Assembly: GCF_003462685.1 (NCBI RefSeq)
Contig: NZ_QRVE01000020.1
Span: forward strand, 1 to 31,034
Reading direction: 5' to 3'
Origin: Collinsella sp. AF23-4AC
GTDB taxonomy: Bacteria; Actinomycetota; Coriobacteriia; Coriobacteriales; Coriobacteriaceae
Length of the DNA stretch: 31,034 nucleotides
Numbering within the stretch: the stretch's first letter is position 1; each line of letters opens with the position of its first letter. The translations under genes were made by a program, and so were the position numbers. Shown piece after piece: positions 1 through 10,000 of the stretch. A model generated the notes under the pieces. That model was given only the letters and a program-made list of their open reading frames with translations. It did no database searches and was not told the DNA's origin.

Positions 1-380
1 GTGCGGCGTAGGCCGCTTATTAGCCCGTCCAAGAATTGGGGCGCAGTTCACACTACGTGCGGCGGGGGTTCTTTCGTCCTGCGGAGTGCGCCGGAAAGGA
101 AGGCCGCGCTTTTGTTTTGGTTCGCGCCATGTGGGGGTGGTGGCGACGTGCATTTATGCGAGTATTCTGCAATCGAAGGCCCTTGCATACCGACTTCGGG
201 CGAAAAATCGGGATTTCTCGACGTTTTCCACGAATGATGGGCGGGGTTATGGGCTGGCAGCGTTTGATTTGCAGGGATATTCGCGGTCTTTGGCATTTAT
301 CGTGGCGCCCGAAGCCCTTGGTTATGTTGAATACTCCTAAAAATGCACGGCGCTTAGAGGGGGGACCTTCGCGAAAAAGG
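1..380. other. Gene-free stretch at the left edge
   Basis: I see no supportable gene here. Several overlapping open frames run through it on both strands, but they are arginine/proline-rich or low in complexity, have no good ribosome binding site, and match no family I recognise. The one structured item is the inverted-repeat-bounded segment listed separately. The window may begin just downstream of another gene, but no recognisable C-terminus is visible. Confidence 0.5.
143..353. repeat. 211-bp segment bounded by 25-bp imperfect terminal inverted repeats
   Basis: The left arm is 143-167 and the right arm 329-353. Aligned as reverse complements they agree at about 21 of 25 positions, including an exact 8-bp core (GAGTATTC at 160-167, GAATACTC at 329-336) and a shared GTGCATTT block further out. 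No transposase or other gene lies inside, and I found no convincing target-site duplication. It could be a MITE-like non-autonomous element or a long structured intergenic repeat. The repeat is seen directly; mobility is inference. Confidence 0.5.
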
Positions 381-420
381 AAACCGCCCCGTCGAAGTAT
401 GCATTCGACGGGGCGGTTTA
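381..420 (-). terminator. Rho-independent terminator after lemA
   Basis: A perfect 16-bp stem (381-396 paired with 404-419) with a 7-nt loop ends in AAA on one side and TTT on the other. It lies 36 bp past the lemA stop codon and can work in either direction. Confidence 0.85.
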
Positions 421-455
421 TGCATATAGCCGATTTAGGATGCGCTGCCAAACTA

Positions 456-1007
456 CTAGAACTTGACGGTCGGGGCCTGGCGGGCTGCTTCGGCGGCCTC
501 GAAGCCCTGGCGCTCCTTAAACTGGAAGATGCCGGCAAAGATGACAGCCGGGAACGTCTGAATGGCGTTGTTGTAGCTGAGCACGCAGTCGTTGTAGCTC
601 TGGCGTGCATAGCTAATCTTGTTCTCGGTATCCTCGAGCGATGCCTGCAGCTGCGTAAAGTTGGTGTTTGCCTTAAGATCGGGATAGGCCTCGGCCACGG
701 CGAAGAGCTGGCGCAGCGCACCGGTCAGCACGTTGTCGGCTTCCATTTTGGCCTCGGGCGTGGTGGCCTTGACGGCGGTGTTACGCGCGCTGATCACGGC
801 GGAGAGCGTCTCCTGCTCGTGCTTGGCGTAGCCCTTGACGGTCTCGACCAGGTTGGGGATCAGGTCGTTGCGGCGCTGCAGCTGCGTATCGATGTTCTGC
901 CAGGCGTTATCGATGCGGTTACGCTTGGTGACCATGTTGTTGTAGATGCCGGCGATGGCGCAGACAATCACAATGACAACAACGATGCCGATGATGACGG
1001 TAATCAT
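456..1007 (-). CDS. lemA: LemA family membrane protein
   Basis: This 183-residue protein has the standard LemA layout. An N-terminal hydrophobic segment of about 20 residues (2-20) is followed by the family's hallmark helical region, with NRIDNAWQNIDTQLQRRNDL at about 31-50 and then the VETVKGYAKHE stretch. The rest is a helical bundle expected outside the membrane. The length matches the family. The role of LemA proteins is not well established; the original LemA antigen came from Listeria, and homologues are small surface or envelope proteins. The ATG start is preceded by GGAG about 6 nt upstream. The gene is monocistronic, with its own candidate promoter and a strong terminator, and is divergent from the TetR-type regulator. 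Family assignment is firm; function is unknown. Confidence 0.9.
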   Translation of the reverse strand: MITVIIGIVVVIVIVCAIAGIYNNMVTKRNRIDNAWQNIDTQLQRRNDLIPNLVETVKGYAKHEQETLSAVISARNTAVKATTPEAKMEADNVLTGALRQLFAVAEAYPDLKANTNFTQLQASLEDTENKISYARQSYNDCVLSYNNAIQTFPAVIFAGIFQFKERQGFEAAEAARQAPTVKF

Positions 1008-1068
1008 GATGTCTCCGTTTCGAATGGCCGCGGCGGCATGCGCCAGCTGCCGTTGGTATAACGCTACT

Positions 1069-1097
1069 AGTATACCCGCAACGTTTTGCCGTGCCGA
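1069..1097 (-). promoter_or_regulatory. Candidate promoter of lemA
   Basis: Reading the minus strand, TCGGCA (1092-1097) and TATACT (1069-1074) are separated by 17 nt. This would start transcription about 55 nt upstream of the lemA start codon. The -10 is good and the -35 matches four of six positions. Confidence 0.45.
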
Positions 1098-1206
1098 ACT
1101 TTCCGGTAAGCGTTATGTTTTCGGCGGGGTTGGCACCGGGGCAAAGCGCGCGAGGTACAGGTGTAAGATATGCGACAGATTGTCGAGTGTTGTCTTTGCC
1201 CTGAGG

Positions 1207-1803
1207 ATGGCGATACCAGTGGACCTTCGCATTAAGAAAACCTACCGCGCCCTGTTCGGTGCCTTCACCGAGCTTCTCGAGGAGCATCGTTTTGAGGACC
1301 TGACGGTTGCCATGCTGTGCGACCGTGCCATGATTCGCCGCACGACGTTCTACAAGCACTTTCGCGATAAGAACGATTACTTTGCCTTTTATATCGATGA
1401 GCTCATGTCGGGATTGCCTCAAAAACAGCCCGATGAGGCCGGCGCAGTGTCTGCCGAGGACGTGCGCGCGCTTCGACACGCGATTTTGGACGATGCCATG
1501 GATTTGATTCTGGCGCACGAGCAGCTCATGGATAACATTTTGGCAAGCAGCATGTCGGGCATGTTGACCAACGTTATTTGCGACCGCATTGCCCGCTCCA
1601 TCCGCGAGCGTGTGATGAACGTGCTTGCCGAGGATGCCCTGGCCCCCGTGTCACTCGAGACGACGTCTGAGTTTGTCGCCGGCGGTATTATTCGACTTTT
1701 CACGATATGGTGGGAATCGGGCCACGATTTGGAGCGTCGACCTGAGATGGCCGACGTGGTCGATGCGCTGTTCGAGCGGACCATGACACCGGTGAATCAC
1801 TAA
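1207..1803 (+). CDS. TetR/AcrR family transcriptional regulator
   Basis: About 198 residues. The N-terminal helix-turn-helix is clear: RIKKTYRALFGAFTELLEE is the first helix, followed by FEDLTVAMLCDRAMIRRTTF and YKHFRDKNDYF (about residues 29-58), which is the TetR recognition-helix pattern. The C-terminal half is helical and variable, as expected of a ligand-binding and dimerisation domain; the ligand cannot be read from sequence. The start is uncertain. ATG 1207 has GAGG almost touching it, whereas GTG 1219 would leave a 12-nt gap to the same GAGG. The long upstream extension of the frame overlaps the lemA promoter and is unlikely to be translated. The gene is divergent from lemA, so it may control lemA, itself or distant targets; no clean operator is visible. 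Confidence 0.88.
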   Translation: MAIPVDLRIKKTYRALFGAFTELLEEHRFEDLTVAMLCDRAMIRRTTFYKHFRDKNDYFAFYIDELMSGLPQKQPDEAGAVSAEDVRALRHAILDDAMDLILAHEQLMDNILASSMSGMLTNVICDRIARSIRERVMNVLAEDALAPVSLETTSEFVAGGIIRLFTIWWESGHDLERRPEMADVVDALFERTMTPVNH

Positions 1804-1805
1804 AG

Positions 1806-1895
1806 TGGCGGAGAGAGGGGGATTCGAACCCCCGGAACGCTCTCGCGCTCAACGGTTTTCAAGACCGCCGCATTCAACCGCTCTGCCATCTCTCC
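1806..1895 (-). tRNA. tRNA-Ser (anticodon UGA)
   Basis: The minus strand gives a 90-nt tRNA. A 7-bp acceptor stem (GGAGAGA with TCTCTCC) is followed by an encoded CCA. The anticodon loop CTTGAAA carries anticodon TGA, the variable arm is long as in class II tRNAs, and the T-arm contains GGTTCGAATCC. It sits tail-to-tail with the TetR-type gene, only 2 nt past its stop codon, and 51 nt upstream of the tadA fusion gene on the opposite strand. Confidence 0.95.
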
Positions 1896-1946
1896 GTGAG
1901 TCGTAATGATAGCATCGTTTTGAATTTGCAACAGGGAAGGCGAACG

Positions 1947-3728
1947 ATGACGATCACCGAAATCGACGAGAAGTTCATGCGCGAGGCGCTGGCGGAGGCT
2001 TGCGCCGCTGCTGCGGTGGGCGAGGTGCCCATCGGAGCCGTAGTGGTGCGCGCGGGCGAGATTGTCGCGCGGGCGCACAATCGGCGCGAGCTCGACCAGG
2101 ATCCTTCGGCTCATGCAGAGTTCGCGGCCCTGTGCGCTGCCGCTCGGTCGCTCGGTCGTTGGCGCCTTTCCGATTGCACGGTCTACGTAACGCTCGAGCC
2201 CTGCTGCATGTGCGCAGGCCTTATGGTTAACGCGCGCGTGGGGCGCTGCGTGTATGGCGCGAGCGACGCCAAGGCGGGCGCGCTGGGTTCGCTGTATGAC
2301 CTGAATGCCGATTCGCGCCTGAATCATCGGTTTAACGTACATGCCGGCGTGCTGGCGGAGGAGTGTCGTGAGGTGTTGAGCGACTATTTTAGTGGGCTGC
2401 GTGACGTCGATGGTGCTGGCTGCGGTTGCGGGGCCGATCTTGAGGCGCATGTCGCTCATGCTGAGGCGCTCGCGTGTGCCGAAGAGGATGCTGGCGCGGC
2501 GGTTGACTTTGGCCCCGCGTGCCGCCGGCCTCGCCGTGTGCTGCTGGCGATTGATTCCTTTAAGGGCAGCGTTTCGAGTGCGCAGGCAGAGGAGGTCGTT
2601 GCCGAAGGCGTGCGCCGCGTTTGGCCCGATGCCGAGGTGTGCACATTGCTGCTGGCAGACGGCGGCGAGGGAACGCTCGACGCCATTGCCGCGTGCGGCG
2701 GTGAGGTTGTGACCTGCGAGGTAGCAGGTCCCTTGGGCAAGAGCGCGTCTGCCCGGATGCTGGTTGATGTCGAGCGCGAGTCCGCGGTCATCGAGATGGC
2801 CGAGGCGGCTGGCATTGGGTATTCGCCTTGCACGGAGTCGTCGGCGCTGGCTGCTACAACCTATGGCGTGGGCGAGCTCATGCTTCGCGCGGTTCGCAAG
2901 GGCGCAAAGACACTCTATATTGGTTTGGGCGGCAGTGCCACCAACGACGGTGGCGCCGGCATGCTGCAGGCGCTGGGCGCGCGTGTGGTCGATGATCGGG
3001 GCTGCGATATCGCCCCCGGTCTTGCCGGCCTTGAGCAGGTGGCGAGCGTTGATTTGGCGCCCGCGCTGCAGGCTTTGGATGGCGCTCGTATCGTTGTGCT
3101 TTCGGATGTCGAGAACCCACTCGTGGGGCGTCGCGGCGCGCTTGCGGTGTTCGGCGGACAGAAGGGTCTGCCGACGGGGGATGCCGAGGCCCTGGGCAAG
3201 TACGACAGCTGGATGGTCGGCTACGGTCGTCTGCTCGATACGGCAATTGTCGAGGCTCGGGCCCAGGGGTTGTTGCGCACACCCGAGGGCGCACGGACAT
3301 TTGGCTCGGTGCTCGGCGTGCCCGGCGCAGGTGCCGCCGGCGGCCTGGGCGCCGCGCTGCTGGCGCTCGGCGCGGAGCTGCGTTCGGGCGTGGAGACGGT
3401 GCTCGATCTGATTGGGTTTGACGAGCGCGTGCGGGATGTCGATCTGGTCATAACGGGCGAGGGCAATATGGACGAGCAATCCGCCGCCGGCAAAGCGCCG
3501 GTGGGTGTGGCCCGCCGTGCCAAGCGCTATGGCAAGCCGGTGGTCGCCGTCGTGGGCGGTCGCGCCGTCAACCTGGATGCGGTGTATGGGCAGGGCGTCG
3601 ACCTGGTTTTGCCGATCTGCCGCAAGCCCATGCCCCTCGACCAGGCGCTCGGTGTGCAAGAAGCCACAACCAACCTCATCTGCGCCGGCGAGTCTGCCGC
3701 TCGATCCTACGACCTCGGCCGAATCTAG
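1947..3728 (+). CDS. tadA: Fusion of tRNA adenosine deaminase TadA and glycerate kinase
   Basis: This 593-residue protein has two complete enzyme domains. Residues 1-150 are TadA: the HAE motif (H56, catalytic E58) and PCCMC (85-89, zinc ligands C86 and C89). TadA deaminates A34 of tRNA-Arg(ACG) to inosine. A 45-residue Cys/Ala/Glu-rich linker follows. Residues 196-593 are a GlxK/GarK-type glycerate kinase that phosphorylates glycerate with ATP: it starts RRVLLAIDSFKGSVSS, and has LADGGEGT (236-243), GLGGSATNDGGAGM (326-339), GVPGAGAAGGLGA and ITGEGNMDEQS (502-512). Both domains look full length and intact. ATG 1947 is chosen for GGGAAGG 6 nt upstream; an earlier in-frame start would run into the tRNA gene. 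Metabolic logic for the fusion is not obvious. There is no stop codon or frameshift at the junction. Confidence 0.93.
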   Translation: MTITEIDEKFMREALAEACAAAAVGEVPIGAVVVRAGEIVARAHNRRELDQDPSAHAEFAALCAAARSLGRWRLSDCTVYVTLEPCCMCAGLMVNARVGRCVYGASDAKAGALGSLYDLNADSRLNHRFNVHAGVLAEECREVLSDYFSGLRDVDGAGCGCGADLEAHVAHAEALACAEEDAGAAVDFGPACRRPRRVLLAIDSFKGSVSSAQAEEVVAEGVRRVWPDAEVCTLLLADGGEGTLDAIAACGGEVVTCEVAGPLGKSASARMLVDVERESAVIEMAEAAGIGYSPCTESSALAATTYGVGELMLRAVRKGAKTLYIGLGGSATNDGGAGMLQALGARVVDDRGCDIAPGLAGLEQVASVDLAPALQALDGARIVVLSDVENPLVGRRGALAVFGGQKGLPTGDAEALGKYDSWMVGYGRLLDTAIVEARAQGLLRTPEGARTFGSVLGVPGAGAAGGLGAALLALGAELRSGVETVLDLIGFDERVRDVDLVITGEGNMDEQSAAGKAPVGVARRAKRYGKPVVAVVGGRAVNLDAVYGQGVDLVLPICRKPMPLDQALGVQEATTNLICAGESAARSYDLGRI

Positions 3729-4060
3729 AAAAGTAGTCATTTTGGGACGGGGCTAGAAAATCACCCGTAAAGGCATGTGAATCTGAACAAATCAATCCTG
3801 CGCCTTGCGGCGCTCGATGGTGTTGTCTGGGGATCGGAGACTATGCACTTCAGGTGTTGACGCCGCCATTTATGTGCCATTAGTAGATTGCCTTTCGTTC
3901 AGTTGTTCGCCAATTAATCCTGCCAATTAATTACCATTTCGGGCGAAGACGTGGATTATCTCCATGATGGGCCTCTTTGGGCATAATGTTGTCTTTAAAC
4001 TGTCCTAATCAATAGATCGCTCTTGGGAAGAGAAGGCGACACCAGAGGGGGAGAAGGGAA
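3729..4060. other. Intergenic leader of the large adhesin
   Basis: There is no gene in these 332 bases. The sequence is markedly more AT-rich than its neighbours. It holds a short direct repeat, GCCAATTAAT, twice with a 13-nt period around 3910-3935, and a possible -10 hexamer CATAAT (3982-3987) without a clear -35. Purine-rich blocks (AGGGGG, GAAGGG) at 4045-4058 supply the ribosome binding site for the next gene. No convincing terminator follows the tadA fusion gene. Confidence 0.5.
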
Positions 4061-7000
4061 TTGGAGAGGAAAGTTTTCGGCGGGGGGGGGCGGAGAGTCG
4101 CTGCTCTCTGCCTTGCGCTGGTTCTCGGCTTCGGATGTTTATCCGTTGGCGCGACGGCCGGTGTCGCATATGCGGCCACGGCATCGCGGACTGCGTATAC
4201 TGCGGAGGAGTTTGAGATCACCCAGGACGGCGTGACCTATTCGTGCGAGACCACGGATAAGGGCACGGCGGAAATCACAGGTATTGTTGCCGACGACAGT
4301 GTGACCGCGGTGAGTGTGCCCAGCTCCATCGAGCATGGTGGCCAGACCTACAAAGTCACCAAACTTTATTTCTCGTCTGGTATCGTGGCCAAGAACGTTG
4401 AGCAGCTGACGCTTCCCGACACGCTCGAAAAAATGTACGGAGGGAATTTCCGGAGGTTCGCAAAGGTCAAGGAGCTCCATATCCCTGGCTCCATCAAGAA
4501 CTTCGCTTGCTCGCTGCAAAACGCTGGCTCGCTCGAAAAGCTCTATTTCGATGAGGGCGTCGAGGAGATTAGCGCCAACATGATGGTCTATGGCTGCAGC
4601 AACCTTTCGGAGATCGATCTCCCCTCAACCCTCAAAATGATTTCGGGCTCGGGCGCCTTCGAGGGGGCTACGGCCCTCACAGGCATCGAGTTTCCAAAAG
4701 ATGTCGCCTTCTCCGACACCATAACGGGCGTGTTCGAAGACTGCACGTCTCTGACAAGCGTGTCGTTGCCCGCTTCGGTTACCAAGATCCCCTCGCACAT
4801 GTTTGACGGATGCACCTCTCTCACGTCCGTCACCGCGCTGAGCGAAATCGAGTCCATCGGGGATGGGGCGTTTCGGACTTGCTCGAGTTTGACTGGGATC
4901 GATTTCCCAGGCACATTGAAGAGCATCGGATCCTCTGCTTTCCAGGGGTGCGCCAGCCTGGTGAGCGTGCCCAATCTAAGCAAGGTGACAAAGATGGGCT
5001 GGGGGGCTTTTTACGAGTGCAAAAATCTGCAGGCGTCCGTGGATCTGTCCTCGCTTCAGAACATTCCGGACAATGCGTTCTGCTACACACCGGTTAAGAT
5101 CGTGGGGCTTTGCGACAGCCTGAAGAGTATCGGTGAGTGGGCCTTTATCCAGAGCAACGTCGCCGTCCAGCTTCCCAGGACACTTGAGACAATTGGCAAC
5201 TACGCCTTCTATTACGGCACGTTGCCGGAGCAGCTTTCCATTCCGGATTCCGTGACTTCCGTTGGCACGGCGGCCTTCTCGGGCGTAGGTGGCGTGAAGG
5301 ATGTGACGATCGGGCGCGGCCTCACCGAAATACCCTCGGGTATGTTTGAAGGCAGCACGGTTAAAAAGATCACAATCGAAAACAGCATGGACGACATCAA
5401 AGGCTCGGAGAACCTCCCGTTCTTTGGCGTCGATATCGTCTACACGCGCGAGTCCATCGATGACGGCGTCGGCGGTACCGTGAGCGATGACAGCACCAAG
5501 ACCCTTCAGGATCTGGTCGACGAGGCCCCCTATGACAAGGAAACCGTCATCACCCTGAAAAAGCACGTGAAGCTTGGCTCCACGCTCACGATTCCTGCCG
5601 GGAAGATGATTAAGATCACGTCGGATGAGCCCTATACCATCTTGGCAAAGAAAAGCGGCTTCTCCGTACTGGTCAATGTTGCCGAGGGGGCATCCCTCGA
5701 GCTGTCGGGGAAAGTGTCCCTGAGTGGTCGCTACAACAAGGGCGCCATTATTTCTAGCAGGGGAGCGGTTGTGCTCTCTGACGAGGCCGTTGTGTGCGAC
5801 GGCGCTGCGAACACCGTCAATACGGGTGTCATCGACGTGTCGGGAGACAAGGCTTCGCTTACCATGACGGGCGGCGTTATCGAGCAGTGCGAACTTAAGG
5901 ACGCGTATTGCGGCGCTGTCCACGCGAAAGACGGCGCTCATGTTGTCATGAAGGGCGGCGTTATCCGTAAGAATCACGTGTCTTTCTCCGCAGACGGCGA
6001 TGGTAATTACCTTTCGTCTACCGGCATCATGCTGATGGGCGATGCCCACCTTGAGATGAGTAACGGCAGTATCGAGGATAACGCCGGCTATCAGGGCGGC
6101 GCGGTGGTCATGTACAGCGAGGCTCGTAACCAGAGAACCTCCTTTGAGATGACCGGTGGTCAGCTTGTGCGCAACAGAGGCTATAAGCTTGGGAATCGAA
6201 CTCCCTCCGGCGCAGTGCACGTCGAAGGGAATGCCGAGTTTACCCTCAAGGGCGGCAAGATCGAGGACAATATTGCGTATTCTGATGGCAAAGGCGGCGG
6301 AGTGTGCGTGGTCGATCGCGGCCTGCAGCAGGGTGGTAGGGACCATACCGCTTTCACTATGAAAGGTGGCTCCGTATCGGGTAACTCCGCTTCCGCCGGC
6401 GGAGGCATCTATACCTATTCAGATGACGTCAAGCTCAGTGCGGGCGAGATCAAGGACAATACTGCTCGGAATATGGGTGGCGGCGTATATAGCGAAGGCA
6501 ACGAGTATCTCGTCTATAGCACGCTTCATATCGAAAACGCTCTCGTTGTTGATAACCATGCGAAAAAGCAGGGCGGCGGCATGTGGTTCTGCCCGACCGG
6601 AGATGCCAAGGTCTACGTCAAGAACGGTGGCCTGATCGCCAGGAACTCGGCCGATGAGGCGGGAGACGACCTCGTCTTCACCGGCTTCAAAGACGCCAAA
6701 TACAAACTGACCTTGGCCAACCGCGCTCCGGGCGGCGGAAAGGTCAGCTGGTACAGAGACGGTGGGCTGTTTAACCCCGAAGGCACTTATGCGGAAACAA
6801 ACACCGAAATCCCGCGATTCTCTCCCGACGGTGGCAACGGCGAGCCCCTGTCCTTTACCGACGCCACGCCGAACGTCGCGCTTAAATCTGTGATGAGCGA
6901 GGATGTGTATAACCTCGGCCGCGGTCAGACGTCGCTGACGATCTCTGGCAATACGGCCGAGCGGGGAGGCGGCATCGGCGCCAACGGCGGTGTCATCATC

Positions 7001-10000
7001 GGCAAGTCCGAGAACATCGACATTCCCATCAAAAAGGTCTGGGAGAACCCCAGGATTCCCCATCCTAATAAGGTCAAAGTAAATCTCAAGAACGGCGATA
7101 CCGTCATCGATTCGATCACCCTGAGCGAGTCCAACGACTGGAAGGGCGTCTTCTCCAACCTGCCCGCGGGCGCGCACTACACCGTGTCCGAGGACCCCGT
7201 CGAGGGCTACAGCTCTGAGGTCACCGGCGACGCCGAGCGCGGCTTCACCGTGACCAACACCTCCACGGCCAAGGTCTCGGTGCCCGTCGAGAAGAAGTGG
7301 GTCGGCCCGGCGGCCGAGAGGGCCACCGTGCGCCTGCTCGCCGACGGGAAGGACGCCGGCCAGTCGGCCGAGCTGTCGAAGTCCAATAGCTGGAAGCACT
7401 CCTTCGAGGGCCTGCCCAAGTACTCCGAGTCCGGCTCCGCGATCGACTACGCCGTGGCCGAGGTGCCCGTCGAGGGCTACAGCTCGAAGGTCACCGGCGA
7501 CGCCGAGCGCGGCTTCACCGTGACCAACACCTCCACGGCCAAGGTCTCGGTGCCCGTCGAGAAGAAGTGGGTCGGCCCGGCGGCCGAGAGGGCCACCGTG
7601 CGCCTGCTCGCCGACGGGAAGGACGCCGGCCAGTCGGCCGAGCTGTCGAAGTCCAATAGCTGGAAGCACTCCTTCGAGGGCCTGCCCAAGTACTCCGAGT
7701 CCGGCTCCGCGATCGACTACGCCGTGGCCGAGGTGCCCGTCGAGGGCTACAGCTCGAAGGTCACCGGCGACGCCGAGCGCGGCTTCACCGTGACCAACAC
7801 CTCCACGGCCAAGGTCTCGGTGCCCGTCGAGAAGAAGTGGGTCGGCCCGGCGGCCGAGAGGGCCACCGTGCGCCTGCTCGCCGACGGGAAGGACGCCGGC
7901 CAGTCGGCCGAGCTGTCGAAGTCCAATAGCTGGAAGCACTCCTTCGAGGGCCTGCCCAAGTACTCCGAGTCCGGCTCCGCGATCGACTACGCCGTGGCCG
8001 AGGTGCCCGTCGAGGGCTACAGCTCGAAGGTCACCGGCGACGCCGAGCGCGGCTTCACCGTGACCAACACTGTGAAGACGGGCGGGCTCGATGTCTCCAA
8101 GACCGTCGTGGCGCGCGAGGGCCTGGCGGTCGACGCGGACAAGACATTTAAGTTTGCGGTTGAGGCCACCGATGCCGCGGGCCGCAAAGTGTCCGGCACC
8201 TACGGTGACGCGACGTTCGAGGACGGCAAGGCGACCCTCAAGCTCAAAGATGGCCAGACGGCGAGGATCACGGGGCTGCCCGCGGGAACTGCCTACACGG
8301 TGACCGAACGTGCCGCCGAGGGCTACACGACCGCGGTGAACGGAGCCGAGGGATCCAGGGCCGATGGCTCCATCTCGGCCGATCAGGTCGCCTCCGCCGC
8401 CTTCACCAACACCTTCGACCCCGCCCCCGCCACGGCGTCCGTCCCCGAGCTCACCAAGGTGCTCGCGGGCGGCCGCAAGCCCGGCCTCCAGGAGGGAGAG
8501 TTCGTCTTTGAGCTCTCCCTCACCGACGGTGCGGGCAATGTTCTCGAGGGCTACCCAATCGAGGCGAAGAATGACAAGGACGGCAAGGTTTCCTTTGGCG
8601 AGCTCAGCTTCACCAATCTGGGCACCTACCACGCGACCGTGACCGAGAAAGCAAGCGGCGATGTCCTGATCGAGGACGATGCGCACGCCTACACCTTCGA
8701 CATCACGGTGACTCAGACTGGCGCCGGCCTTAAGGCCGAGATCTCCAACGAGCGGGGCAAGAAGACCTTCACCAACACCTTCACGCCGCACGACAACACC
8801 AAGACCGTCACCAAGGCGGACGCCTCGGGCGCCAAGGTCGATGTGGATGGCAGGCTGGTGGGCGTGGGCGATACCCTCACCTATACCATCGGCTGGGCCA
8901 ATAACAGCGTCGACGACAGGGGCGCCGCGCAGGCGGCTGACGTGACGGTGACCGATGTCCTGCCCAAGGGCGTTAACTATGTTGAGGGTTCTGCCGACGG
9001 TGCCGCCTACGACGCCGCGACGCGCACCCTTACCTGGTCGCTCGGCGAGCAGACTGCGGGCGCCACGGGCACGCTCAGCTTTGACGTGAAGGTCTCCGCC
9101 GAAGCCGCCGTGGTCGACGACATCTCCAACACCGCCACGGTCAAGGTGGGGGAGAACGAATCCCAGACCAACACGACCCACAACAGCGTGTCCCGCGAGG
9201 GCAGCCTCACCGTCAAGAAGACGGTCGTCGGCGGCGACAGCCAGCGAGAGTTCGGCTTTACGGTCGCGCTGACCGACGGGGACGGCGAGCCCGTCTCCGG
9301 CACCTTCGGCAAGGGCGAGCACGCCGTGACGTTCGCGGACGGCAAGGCGAACTTCACGCTTAAGGATGGCGGGGAGAAGATCATCTCCGGCCTACCCGTG
9401 GGCGCGCACTATACCGTGACCGAGGATGCCGCCGAGGGCTACGCGACCACGGCCGAGGGGGCCGAGGGCACCGTGACCGAGGCAGGCGCGACTGCAGCGT
9501 TCACCAACACGTACGGAACGGCCACCGAGGGCAGGGACGTCTCCACCGCGGGGCTCTTCACCAAGACGCTCGAGGGCCGCGACTGGGCGGAGGGCGATAG
9601 CTTCCAGTTCACGCTCGCGGGCGAGGGCGGCGCCCCCATGCCCGAGGGCTCTGCCGACGGCTCCAAGACCGTCAGCGTGACGGCCGCCGCCGGCACCAAG
9701 GTGGGCGATAGGGTCGCCTTCGACTTCGGCCCCATCCGCTACACGCTCGACGACATCAAGGACGCCGGGTTCGCCGAGGTCGGCGGCAAGCGCGTGCGCG
9801 CCAAGACCTTCACCTACACGGTGCGCGAGGTCAGGCCCGATGACGGCTCCGCCATCGCCGGCGTGGCCTACGACGGCCACGCCGCCACGATGACGGTGAC
9901 CGTGACCGACGACGGCTCCGGCAACCTCACGGCCACGACGCCCGCGATCGCGCAGGCGAGCGGCGGCGACTTCGTCAACACCTACACGACCAAGCTCGAC

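Noticed and set aside
1..360. Overlapping open frames at the left edge
   Set aside because: They conflict with each other, lack start signals and span the inverted-repeat element; composition does not look like coding sequence.
1085..1140. Approximate inverted repeat GTGCCGAAC / GTTGGCAC between lemA and the TetR-type gene
   Set aside because: The arms need a one-base gap and are far apart; not good enough to call a TetR operator.
1800..3740. 646-residue minus-strand frame opposite the tadA fusion
   Set aside because: It crosses the tRNA-Ser gene and is antisense to two well-recognised enzyme domains.
6419..9322. 967-residue frame on the minus strand inside the adhesin gene
   Set aside because: It is the antisense shadow of a GC-rich repetitive coding region; the translation is Gly/Leu/Arg/Val-rich with no domain, and the plus strand has clear protein families.
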